NCBI GenBank assembly: GCA_902762325.1
Contig: CACWNV010000024.1
Coordinates: forward strand, 1-42,582
Reading direction: 5' to 3'
From: an uncultured Prevotellaceae bacterium
GTDB taxonomy: Bacteria > Bacteroidota > Bacteroidia > Bacteroidales > Bacteroidaceae
DNA length: 42,582 nt
The notes under the pieces are model-generated. The model was given only the letters and a program-made list of their open reading frames with translations. It was not told where the DNA came from and searched no databases. A program made the translations under genes and the position numbers. Numbering within the stretch: the first letter of the stretch is position 1; each line of letters opens with the position of its first letter. Below are positions 9,087 through 16,626 of the stretch, one piece after another.

Positions 9087-10913
9087 ATGAAAGCAATTAA
9101 ATATAGCATCATAGCATTGGCAGTGGGTTTTGGTCTGAGTGCTTGCACCGACTTGGACGAGAAAACATACGACCGCATCGATGCTTCGGCCTATTATCAG
9201 AATGAGGCCAGTGTGCAGGGTGCCGTGGCTGCCATCTACAACCAGACTTCATCAACGCTGGCTGGTGAGAATTTCTTCCACTTGGCTGAATATCCTGCCG
9301 ACCAGATTACCTGGCGTGTATGGAATGGTGGTCTGTGGGGCTGGGACGAGGCAGCAAAGACTGTCCTTTCCTGGCAGAACTGGGGAACAGAGACCCCCAT
9401 CATTGAGAATGCATGGAGAGATGCTTGGACGGGTATCGGGCTGGCCAACCTGTTGCTCAGCGACCTGGAAGGTTTGAGCGCTAGCAGTCTTGGCATGAGT
9501 GAAGCCAGCCTGGCTCAGTATGTGGCTGAAGTGCGCACGCTGCGTGCTTGGAACTACTACTGTCTGTTTGAGCTGTGGGGTGGTGCGCTGCCGCTGAACA
9601 CTTCTGCCAGCAGCGAGGTGCCCGGTTCGGCTGACCCTGATTTCAACATCTCTAGCAAGCTGATCTACGACTTCATTGCCACCGAGCTTGATGAGACTTG
9701 GAGTGCACTGGGTAAGGACGATGCCAAGCACGCACTCGTAAATCGTGCAAATCAGGGCATGAACCGCCTGCTGAAGGCCCGCCTGCTGCTCAATGCCGAG
9801 GTGTTCATCGGCGAACAGCACTACGACGAGTGTGAAGCGCTGTCGAAGGAGATTATCAGCGGCACTTACGGCAGTTATACTCTGGCTGAGGATTGGCGTG
9901 ACATCTTCAGTGTGGATAACACCAGCTGCCCCGAAGTTATTTTCGCTCTGGCAGCTGAAGACGGAAAGGGAGCTACTAATGCTATCAGCAACATCCGCAC
10001 CATGGCCATGATGCCCTATAACTATGCTGAATACTGTAACGGCATGGACAACTATGGTGGCATTGGAGCTTGGAACTGCGTCTGCCTCGTTCCTTCCTAT
10101 GATAATACGGGAACAATCCTGCCTACGGGTGGTACCATTGGTGCCAAGAGCTTCCTGACCGGCTACGGTGATAAGTTGGGGGCTCCCTATGAGCGTTTCG
10201 ACGACCGCGACATCCGCAAGCAGAACTATGTATATGATGCTGCAACGGGCAAACATGGTCCAGGTATGTTCCTAAAGGGTGCCATGAAAGCCAACTATGG
10301 TACAGGCAGTCCGTTGCTAGCGGATGCTGACCGCGACGGACAAGAGCTGGTCTATGTCGATCAAGTGGGAACGTTCCAGAATATGGGTCGCGCCCTGGAG
10401 CCTGTGATGAGTCCCCGTTGGGGTGAGACTAACTCAGGCATCCGCATGATGAAGTATCCGCTCTATCCCGCAGAGACCGGCAAGGGCTTTAAGGATATCG
10501 ACGATGTACAGTTCCGCCTGGCCGAAGCTTACCTGAATGTGGCTGAGTGCGAGATGCGCAAGGGAAATAGTTCAGAAGCCAAGAAATATGTTGATGCCGT
10601 GCGCCAGCGTTATTTCAAGAACAGCGACCGCACGAATGCACTGAGTATCCCCGGCCCTGGATTCGACAACTTTGACTTGGACTGGATGCTCTCCGAATGG
10701 GGTAAGGAATATCTCTGCGAGGGTAATCGCCGCCGTACCGACCTGCGTCGCTATGACAAGTTCACTCAAGGCCAGTGGTGGTTCTGGGGGCGTACCTCTG
10801 AGGATGGCTACGGACAGATGGCTGCCAAGCGCGACCGCAAGTATGAGTGGTACCCGCTGCCCGCCAGTGCCATTGCCGTCAATCCCGGACTCGTTCAGAA
10901 TCCGAACTACTAA
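9087..10913 (+). CDS. susD: SusD-like starch-binding outer-membrane lipoprotein
   Basis: A 608-residue RagB/SusD family lipoprotein. The signal is 1-19 with lipobox LSAC and Cys20. The N-terminal SusD-like domain has the typical QNEASVQGAVAAIYNQ helix start and the VAEVRTLRAWNYYCLFELWG block (about 145-165). The C-terminal RagB/SusD region ends with the family-typical NPGLVQNPNY. It sits over the SusC channel as a hinged lid and binds glycan. Directly between susC and the susE/F-like gene, as in other starch loci. Confidence 0.95.
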   Translation: MKAIKYSIIALAVGFGLSACTDLDEKTYDRIDASAYYQNEASVQGAVAAIYNQTSSTLAGENFFHLAEYPADQITWRVWNGGLWGWDEAAKTVLSWQNWGTETPIIENAWRDAWTGIGLANLLLSDLEGLSASSLGMSEASLAQYVAEVRTLRAWNYYCLFELWGGALPLNTSASSEVPGSADPDFNISSKLIYDFIATELDETWSALGKDDAKHALVNRANQGMNRLLKARLLLNAEVFIGEQHYDECEALSKEIISGTYGSYTLAEDWRDIFSVDNTSCPEVIFALAAEDGKGATNAISNIRTMAMMPYNYAEYCNGMDNYGGIGAWNCVCLVPSYDNTGTILPTGGTIGAKSFLTGYGDKLGAPYERFDDRDIRKQNYVYDAATGKHGPGMFLKGAMKANYGTGSPLLADADRDGQELVYVDQVGTFQNMGRALEPVMSPRWGETNSGIRMMKYPLYPAETGKGFKDIDDVQFRLAEAYLNVAECEMRKGNSSEAKKYVDAVRQRYFKNSDRTNALSIPGPGFDNFDLDWMLSEWGKEYLCEGNRRRTDLRRYDKFTQGQWWFWGRTSEDGYGQMAAKRDRKYEWYPLPASAIAVNPGLVQNPNY

Positions 10914-10959
10914 TTCTTTTTCGACAACGAATTTTACGAATTAAACGAATTTAGAAATT

Positions 10960-12639
10960 ATGAATAAGAAAATATATAGCCTGATGCTGACACTGCTGGC
11001 CCTTACTGGCCTGATGAGCAGTTGCTCAGACAAAGAGGATATCGTGTTCGACCATGAGCGTCAGCAGTTCGAGACGCGTGCCGACCGCATCCTGTTAGAA
11101 TACATCGCTCCCTTTGGCACCACTGCCGACGAGGAAGTCTATATTATTGGTCCGTTCAACGGAAACTCTCTGACACCCAATGAAGAAGGGAAATATGATG
11201 CTCCTGTACTTGACGAGTCCTTCAAACTGATGAAGGCAGAAAAGAGCAACGCCAAATGGGGCATCTACATCGACCCTGCTGCCTTCCAGAATGGAAAGAC
11301 GCTGGCCGACGGTTTCCGTTTCTACTCTGTTAAGCAGGGTAACGAGGCTTTGCTGGGCGACGAGGCAGTCTATGCCGTTCATAATGACAACCCCTCAGTG
11401 GGAACCTTTACCAACATCTGGGGACAGCGTTGGGAGAGCTACTACTGGGGTGCCGACGGTCCTGAGATTGAGCACGACGGCTTTGTGGTTTATGTGATTG
11501 ACGAGACTGGCTGGGATGCCATCACACTCTATCAATGGGGCGATGTAAACAACCTGAATGGCGATTGGCCAGGTGCCGCTCCTACGGGTGTGCAGACCAT
11601 CAACGGACAGCAGTATAAGTATTGGGATATGGGCGCAGCCAATTCGGGCTTGAACCAGCATCTCATCTTCAATAATGGCGGTGCAGGCATCCAGTTGGCA
11701 GACTTCGACTATACCATCGACCACGACCTTTTCCTGCGTGTCACTGCAACTGGTGTGGAAGAAATCACGGCTGGACCGAAGCATGATGGCTACGCTTTGT
11801 TTATACTCAACGAGTCGAGCCAGACAGACCTTGCCCTCTATGCATGGGGCGATGCCGAAGCTTTCGGCGGCTGGCCAGGCATGGCTCCTACGGGCACTCA
11901 GACTATTAACGGCCTTGAGTACACCTATTTCGATATGGGCGAGGCCAATACTGGTTTGCAACTGCATCTCATTCCGAACAATAACAATAATGGTGTTCAG
12001 TGGGAGGGCGACGACCTGTTCTTCACCATCGACCACGACATCTACGTACGTATCTTCGATGGAGGTTACGAAGTGATTAATAAGGACTACCAGGGCGGTG
12101 GCGACACACCTCAGCCACCCGTTACCGACAAGGTGATTATCGCCGTCAAGAACAGCGTGGGATATGCCGCTCCGTACCTCTATGTGTATGGTGACAGCGA
12201 GGCCTGCGGCGACTGGCCCGGAACTGCTCCCGTGAAGACCACCGACAACGGCTGGTGCCTGTTCGAGCTGCCTGCCAACGGCAACTTCAACCTCATTCTC
12301 AACGACAACGGCTCGCCACAGGTCGATGGTCCGGCCATCTCTACCAACGGAAGCCACTTCTTCGATGTGGCTGCAAGCTGGATAGAGTCGCCCAACACCG
12401 TCACCATCAAGAACAACGCCAACTATTCTAACCCGCGGCTCTATGCCTGGGGCTCTGGTGAAATATATGGTGGCTGGCGCGGTATCAAGCCCACCAGCAA
12501 CGAGAATGGAACGCTGGTATTCCCCCTGCCCAACGATGGCGGCGAGTACAACCTCATCCTAAATGGTGAAGGTGACGGCGTGCAGCAGGACATTGCTACC
12601 GTTATTGCTAACAAGAGCTACTCTTTTACCGCTAATTAG
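10960..12639 (+). CDS. SusE/SusF-like surface lipoprotein with four CBM26-like starch-binding modules
   Basis: A 559-residue lipoprotein; signal 1-21, lipobox MSSC with Cys22. After an N-terminal SusE/F-type domain (about 35-170) come four tandem beta-sandwich modules at about 173-270, 276-374, 389-472 and 479-557. Each repeats a LYxWG ... GxWPG pattern: Trp193/Trp203, Trp296/Trp305, Tyr410/Trp419, Trp497/Trp506. These paired aromatics are the usual starch platform of CBM26-like modules. Modules A and B are most alike (both contain TxTINGxxY and TIDHD); C and D are shorter and more diverged. The expected role is holding starch at the cell surface next to SusC/D. It is one protein where B. thetaiotaomicron has separate SusE and SusF. 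Confidence 0.85.
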   Translation: MNKKIYSLMLTLLALTGLMSSCSDKEDIVFDHERQQFETRADRILLEYIAPFGTTADEEVYIIGPFNGNSLTPNEEGKYDAPVLDESFKLMKAEKSNAKWGIYIDPAAFQNGKTLADGFRFYSVKQGNEALLGDEAVYAVHNDNPSVGTFTNIWGQRWESYYWGADGPEIEHDGFVVYVIDETGWDAITLYQWGDVNNLNGDWPGAAPTGVQTINGQQYKYWDMGAANSGLNQHLIFNNGGAGIQLADFDYTIDHDLFLRVTATGVEEITAGPKHDGYALFILNESSQTDLALYAWGDAEAFGGWPGMAPTGTQTINGLEYTYFDMGEANTGLQLHLIPNNNNNGVQWEGDDLFFTIDHDIYVRIFDGGYEVINKDYQGGGDTPQPPVTDKVIIAVKNSVGYAAPYLYVYGDSEACGDWPGTAPVKTTDNGWCLFELPANGNFNLILNDNGSPQVDGPAISTNGSHFFDVAASWIESPNTVTIKNNANYSNPRLYAWGSGEIYGGWRGIKPTSNENGTLVFPLPNDGGEYNLILNGEGDGVQQDIATVIANKSYSFTAN

Positions 12640-12644
12640 TAGTC

Positions 12645-12673
12645 TACCCAATCCCTCCCAAGGGAGGGATGTT
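12645..12673. repeat. Palindromic repeat copy 1 (inverted relative to copy 2)
   Basis: A GC-rich hairpin built on TCCCTCCC/GGGAGGGA in the gap after the susE/F-like gene. Read on the minus strand it nearly matches the copy at 12731-12768 (ACATCCCTCCCTT, GGGAGGG, TTGGGT), so the two are inverted copies of one dispersed element. Confidence 0.6.
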
Positions 12674-12694
12674 GAATAGAAAACTGAAGTTATT

Positions 12695-14119
12695 ATGAAA
12701 GAATTGATATGTAAACAGAACAAGAAGTCTAGCCCACATCCCTCCCTTTGGGAGGGCTTGGGTGGGCTTCTCCTTGTGCTGCTTATAGCAGCCTGCAACC
12801 CCAGAGACGGAGCATTCACGGTGGACAATACCAAGCCCGTCAGTCAGGAGAACCGAGTCATCTATCAGCTGAACGTCGGTGCCTTCACACCTGAAGGAAC
12901 TTTCAAGGCCGCCCAGGAACAGTTAGGACGGCTCGACACCTTGGGAATAGACATACTTTGGCTGATGCCTATCTATCCCCGTGGTGAGACGGCTAACAGC
13001 CCTTATGCCTCGATGAATTTCCGGGATGTGAATCCCTCCTATGGCACAGTGGATGATTTGAAGGCATTCGTGGCAGCCGCTCACGAGCGTGGCATGAAGG
13101 TGTGGCTCGACTGGGTGCCCAACCATGTCGCCTTGGAGAATCCCTGGGTGAAGGAACATCCCGAATATTTCACCAAGGATGCCAAGGGTCAGATGATTCA
13201 TCCGCACGGATGGATGGATGTCTTTGAGCTGAACTATCAGGACGAAGGATTGGTTAACGCCATGAACAGCGCCTTGAAGTTTTGGATTAGCGAATGCGAT
13301 GTCGACGGTTTCCGTTGCGACTACGTATCGAGTCCCACTATCCCGGTGAGCTATTGGCAGAACATCATTGCTGAACTGAAAAGCAAGAGCGGGAAGACCA
13401 TCGAGTTCTTGAGCGAGACGGATATCAGCAATCCCGACAACATCCGTATCGACTCATGCGGCTTCGACTATGATTATGCCTGGGATTTCCAAAGCGATCT
13501 GGCATGGAAATTCAAGGACAGCGACAAGGCTGATTCCCTGAAGGTCATCTGCGATAAGTTCTTGGAAGGCTCCAAAAACATCAAGAACCGCCGCATGGTC
13601 TATCTGACCAACCACGATCAGAACTTCAACGACGGCGGCCACACCCTGAAGGACTTCTATGGTGACAACCGCTATCTGCTAACCGTGCTGGAGTTTACCT
13701 TTACCGGTATGCCGTTGCTTTATCAGGGACAGGAAATCGGCGATCCTGACACGCTGAACTACTTCACCGATGCCAAAGTGAAGTGGCAGCAGGTTGACCG
13801 CAAGATGCAGAACCTTGTTCGTACACTCGTGGCCTTGCATCATACCCAGCCCTCGCTGGCTGCTGATGCCCCGGTGGAATACGTAAGCGTCAGCGAACCC
13901 ATGGTGCTGGCCTATCAGCGCGGTCCGGTGCTGGTTTTGCTAAATCTCGGCACCAGTCCCTGTTCGGTACTTTGCAATGACATAGCAGCTGGAAAATATA
14001 CTCAGTGGCTGAATGATCTATCCATCCAGGATGCTCCATCTGTCACTGATATCTCTCTCGATGCAAACACCCCTATAGCTCTCGATGCTAAGGGATTTGC
14101 AGTCTACGTAAAACAGTAA
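12695..14119 (+). CDS. GH13 family alpha-amylase-like lipoprotein
   Basis: A 474-residue lipoprotein glycoside hydrolase. The lipobox is LIAAC with Cys34. The barrel shows the GH13 regions: region I DWVPNH (139-144), region II DGFRCD with nucleophile Asp209, region III acid/base Glu241 (FLSETD), and region IV TNHD with Asp308. A small C-terminal beta domain follows (about 390-474). It hydrolyses or transglycosylates alpha-1,4 (possibly alpha-1,6) glucans; bond specificity cannot be read from the sequence. In the PUL it plays the part of SusG, a surface enzyme making oligosaccharides for SusC/D. The signal region (residues 12-25) is encoded by a dispersed repeat. The next gene is a clear paralogue. 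Confidence 0.9.
   Translation: MKELICKQNKKSSPHPSLWEGLGGLLLVLLIAACNPRDGAFTVDNTKPVSQENRVIYQLNVGAFTPEGTFKAAQEQLGRLDTLGIDILWLMPIYPRGETANSPYASMNFRDVNPSYGTVDDLKAFVAAAHERGMKVWLDWVPNHVALENPWVKEHPEYFTKDAKGQMIHPHGWMDVFELNYQDEGLVNAMNSALKFWISECDVDGFRCDYVSSPTIPVSYWQNIIAELKSKSGKTIEFLSETDISNPDNIRIDSCGFDYDYAWDFQSDLAWKFKDSDKADSLKVICDKFLEGSKNIKNRRMVYLTNHDQNFNDGGHTLKDFYGDNRYLLTVLEFTFTGMPLLYQGQEIGDPDTLNYFTDAKVKWQQVDRKMQNLVRTLVALHHTQPSLAADAPVEYVSVSEPMVLAYQRGPVLVLLNLGTSPCSVLCNDIAAGKYTQWLNDLSIQDAPSVTDISLDANTPIALDAKGFAVYVKQ
12731..12768. repeat. Palindromic repeat copy 2, inside the GH13 signal-peptide coding region
   Basis: A hairpin with outer arms AGCCCAC/GTGGGCT and inner arms TCCCTCCC/GGGAGGG lies in codons about 13-25 of the GH13 lipoprotein and encodes SPHPSLWEGLGGL. 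It is the inverted copy of 12645-12673. The two could pair and enclose the ribosome-binding region and the ATG at 12695. Confidence 0.6.
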
Positions 14120-14175
14120 TGACCTGCTTCATCATTAAAGGCTTACTGTTTAATTAGAGTTATAGTTTTAACCAA

Positions 14176-14213
14176 GGGCTGGCTGCTCTGTGAAGAACGG
14201 CCACCCGTTTTTT
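14176..14213 (+). terminator. Hairpin plus T-run between the two GH13 genes (possible attenuator)
   Basis: GGGCTGGC pairs imperfectly with GGCCACCC (one bulged C) and is followed by G and six Ts at 14208-14213. It lies 17 bp before the second GH13 start, so it could partly terminate PUL transcripts and lower expression of the last gene. Confidence 0.45.
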
Positions 14214-14230
14214 AAAGAATACAAAATGAC

Positions 14231-16153
14231 ATGATAACAAATATAAGCAAAAGACTTCTGATAGGTTTGTCATTTATCATTTGTCACTTTTCATTGAGTG
14301 AAGCGGTGGCCGCCGACTATGTTGACGACATCAATAACGCAGCCAACAACGAAGCAGGTCATCAGGTGATATACGAAATGAACGTAGGTTCATTCACCCA
14401 GGCCGGAACGTTTGCTGCGGCCCAGCAACGCCTCGACGAGTTGAAGACACTTGGCGTGGACATTGTGTGGCTGATGCCCATCTATCCACGAGGAGGCGGC
14501 ATCAACAGTCCATACGCCCCCACGAACTATCAGGAAGTGAATCCTGCTTACGGCTCTGTAGATGACCTGAAAGCATTTGTCACAGCTGCCCACAATCTCA
14601 ACATGCAGGTGTGGCTTGACTGGGTGCCTAACCATACCGCCACCAATGCCGACTGGGTGACCATGCATCCTGAATATTACGGGTGGAATGGCCAGCAAGA
14701 GTTTCATCACCCCAACAACTATGGCGATGTGTGGCAACTAAACTACTATAATACGGAATTGGTTAATGCCATGAACAATGCGCTGAAGTTCTGGATAGAC
14801 GAGGCCGACATTGACGGTTATCGTTGTGACTACATCTCCAGTCCGCAGATTCCTGCCAGCTATTGGACTGAAACCATTTCGCTCATCAAGAACTACAAAT
14901 CCGGCAAGACCATCACCTTTCTCGGCGAGGCAGATATAGCCCAGGATGTAACGAAACTGAAGACCGTTGGTTTCGACTATGACTATGCATGGGCCTACCA
15001 GAGCAGTCTGGCCAGTTATGGCAGCACAGGTATTTATGCCGCACCATTGAAGACCAATGCCGACAAGATGCTCACGGCATCCAGTAGCGTATCTTTCGGG
15101 CGCTTGCTCTATGTGACCAACCACGATCAGAACTTCAACGAGAGCAAAAAGACTTTGACCGAAAAATATGGCAATAACCGTTATCCACTCACCGTATTGG
15201 CCTATACACTCTACGGCATGCCTCTCATCTATAATGGCCAGGAGGTAGGTGGTAACCAGGCGCTCAACTATTTCACCGACACCAAAATCAACTGGACGAT
15301 GAAAGATGACAAGATGCGCAACACCATCCGGACGCTTACGGCCCTGAAGCATGCTGTTCCAGCATTGGATGATAAGACCGCAGTCAACTGGGTAACCCTT
15401 AGTCCTGCCAACAGCAATGTGCTTGCCTACACTCGCAAAGTTGGCAATAGTGAAATACTAGTCGTGCTGAATATGGCTACACAAGCAAGCACAGCAACAC
15501 TAACGAGTATTACAGCAGGCGACTGGAGCCTATGGCTGAACAGCGAAACAATCGCGCAGGGCGTCAGCCGCAAGCAGCAGACCTTTTCTTCCACACAGAC
15601 CATCACGCTCGATGCCAAGGGCTATCGTGTTTACGTTAAAGGCACGTTCTCAGAAGAAGAGCCGCCTGCTCCCGAAGTTTATGTTCCCATACTTAATAAC
15701 AGCGACGAAGTCTGCATCTTCTTCGAGACAGCAAACGCCGATACCTATGCAGTATGGGCTTGGGGGGCGTTAGGCGGAGGAGAAGCCTACTGCACAAACA
15801 CATCATGGCCAGGTGACGACATGATGCTGATGGGGCAGACTGCTACAGGAAGTTATGTATATAAATGCATCTTGACGAAGACAAATGAAATACCTCAATA
15901 TCTTATCATCTCTAAGAACGGTGGTGATGCCAAAATTTACGATGGTATTACTTTCGTGAACCACGGTTACTACGTTGAGGGGCAGACAACTCCAACGCAA
16001 ATCATATCTGCCACCACTGGTATCAAATCGGTTTACGATTCTCCAAATGGTGATTCACGCATTTACGACCTCAGCGGACGCCAAGTAGTAAATAATAGAG
16101 ATCTTACTAATGGTATCTACATTCGAAACGGAAAGAAGATTGTGATTAAGTGA
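14231..16153 (+). CDS. Secreted GH13 alpha-amylase-like enzyme with CBM26-like module and T9SS-type C-terminal tail
   Basis: A 640-residue enzyme; signal peptide about 1-28 (cleavage near AVAAD), no lipobox. GH13 regions: DWVPNH (130-135), nucleophile Asp200 (DGYRCD), acid/base Glu233 (FLGEAD), Asp299 (TNHD). The barrel closely parallels the preceding GH13 protein, so the pair arose by duplication. It adds a starch-binding module (about 482-580, VWAWG and TSWPGDD, like the susE/F modules) and a C-terminal segment (about 595-640) of pattern IYDLSGRQVV ... GIYIRNGKKIVIK. That pattern resembles type A T9SS sorting domains, so this enzyme is probably exported by the secretion system that porW/porX (19496-24470) serve. 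Last gene of the PUL. Exact glycosidic specificity is unknown. Confidence 0.9.
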   Translation: MITNISKRLLIGLSFIICHFSLSEAVAADYVDDINNAANNEAGHQVIYEMNVGSFTQAGTFAAAQQRLDELKTLGVDIVWLMPIYPRGGGINSPYAPTNYQEVNPAYGSVDDLKAFVTAAHNLNMQVWLDWVPNHTATNADWVTMHPEYYGWNGQQEFHHPNNYGDVWQLNYYNTELVNAMNNALKFWIDEADIDGYRCDYISSPQIPASYWTETISLIKNYKSGKTITFLGEADIAQDVTKLKTVGFDYDYAWAYQSSLASYGSTGIYAAPLKTNADKMLTASSSVSFGRLLYVTNHDQNFNESKKTLTEKYGNNRYPLTVLAYTLYGMPLIYNGQEVGGNQALNYFTDTKINWTMKDDKMRNTIRTLTALKHAVPALDDKTAVNWVTLSPANSNVLAYTRKVGNSEILVVLNMATQASTATLTSITAGDWSLWLNSETIAQGVSRKQQTFSSTQTITLDAKGYRVYVKGTFSEEEPPAPEVYVPILNNSDEVCIFFETANADTYAVWAWGALGGGEAYCTNTSWPGDDMMLMGQTATGSYVYKCILTKTNEIPQYLIISKNGGDAKIYDGITFVNHGYYVEGQTTPTQIISATTGIKSVYDSPNGDSRIYDLSGRQVVNNRDLTNGIYIRNGKKIVIK

Positions 16154-16271
16154 GTGTAATGTGAGCTGCTTTCACGTGCTGTTAATGACTTAAAATCGTT
16201 ATCAGTAGAAAAAAGAGGAATGTCCCCAAAATAAAAACACGCCAAAATCACGCCAATTTTTGATATAAAAG

Positions 16272-16306
16272 AAATCCAAATCGCTGATAATCAGCGGTTT
16301 GGATTT
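16272..16306. terminator. Strong bidirectional terminator hairpin
   Basis: A 16-bp stem (one G-T wobble) with a 3-nt loop, AAATCC...GGATTT, has T-rich runs on both sides. On the minus strand it begins 6 nt after the CCA end of tRNA-Pro and so ends that transcript. On the plus strand it can end the PUL transcript. From 16154 to 16271 I see only a short tandem CACGCCAAAA-like repeat (about 16229-16254). Confidence 0.75.
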
Positions 16307-16311
16307 TCTTT

Positions 16312-16387
16312 TGGTCGGGATTACTGGACTCGAACCAGCGACCTCGCGCCCCCCAGACGTGTGCGCTACCAACTGCGCTAAATCCCG
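16312..16387 (-). tRNA. tRNA-Pro (anticodon GGG), 3' CCA encoded
   Basis: A complete cloverleaf on the minus strand: acceptor CGGGATT/AATCCCG, D stem GCGC/GCGC, anticodon loop CTGGGGG (GGG reads CCC/CCU proline codons), T arm GCTGG-TTCGAGT-CCAGT, discriminator A73 and an encoded CCA at 16312-16314. The anticodon stem has an A28-C42 mismatch (16360/16346) and a U31-G39 wobble. Confidence 0.92.
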
Positions 16388-16406
16388 AACTTTCTTTTTG
16401 CGAGTG

Positions 16407-16438
16407 CAAAGTTACAAACTTCATCCGACATTTGCAAA
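16407..16438 (-). promoter_or_regulatory. Promoter of tRNA-Pro
   Basis: On the minus strand, -33 TTTG (16435-16438), 20 bp, then -7 TAACTTTG (16407-16414), 20 bp before the mature tRNA 5' end. Confidence 0.65.
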
Positions 16439-16578
16439 TTTCCCGTCTCTTTTTTCAATAAAAATATAAAATTGGGCTGTCATCGGGAGTTTTCAACATG
16501 AAACTTCCACTGATTCCCCTTCTATCTTGTTATTTTGCCTGTTTCGGGGGAAATCTGCGTTAATGTTCCATAAATCGC

Positions 16579-16609
16579 TTTGCCACGTCAGCATTATTAT
16601 GTATCTTTG
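16579..16609 (+). promoter_or_regulatory. Promoter of the metalloprotease-aroA operon
   Basis: Exact consensus: TTTG (16579-16582), 19 bp, TATCTTTG (16602-16609). A start about 5 nt later leaves only about 12 nt before the GTG start at 16627. Confidence 0.7.
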
Positions 16610-16626
16610 TCACATAAAAGATTAAC

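Noticed and set aside
9252-10256. Long antisense open frame opposite susD
   Set aside because: Shadow of the susD coding frame; no signal peptide, domain or promoter, and susD itself is unmistakable.
11395-12357. Long antisense open frame opposite the SusE/F-like gene
   Set aside because: Mirrors the repeated starch-binding modules on the other strand and has no recognisable content.
12645-12673. Simple transcription terminator after the SusE/F-like gene
   Set aside because: No T-run follows, and its inverted twin inside the next gene shows it is a dispersed repeat; weak termination cannot be excluded.
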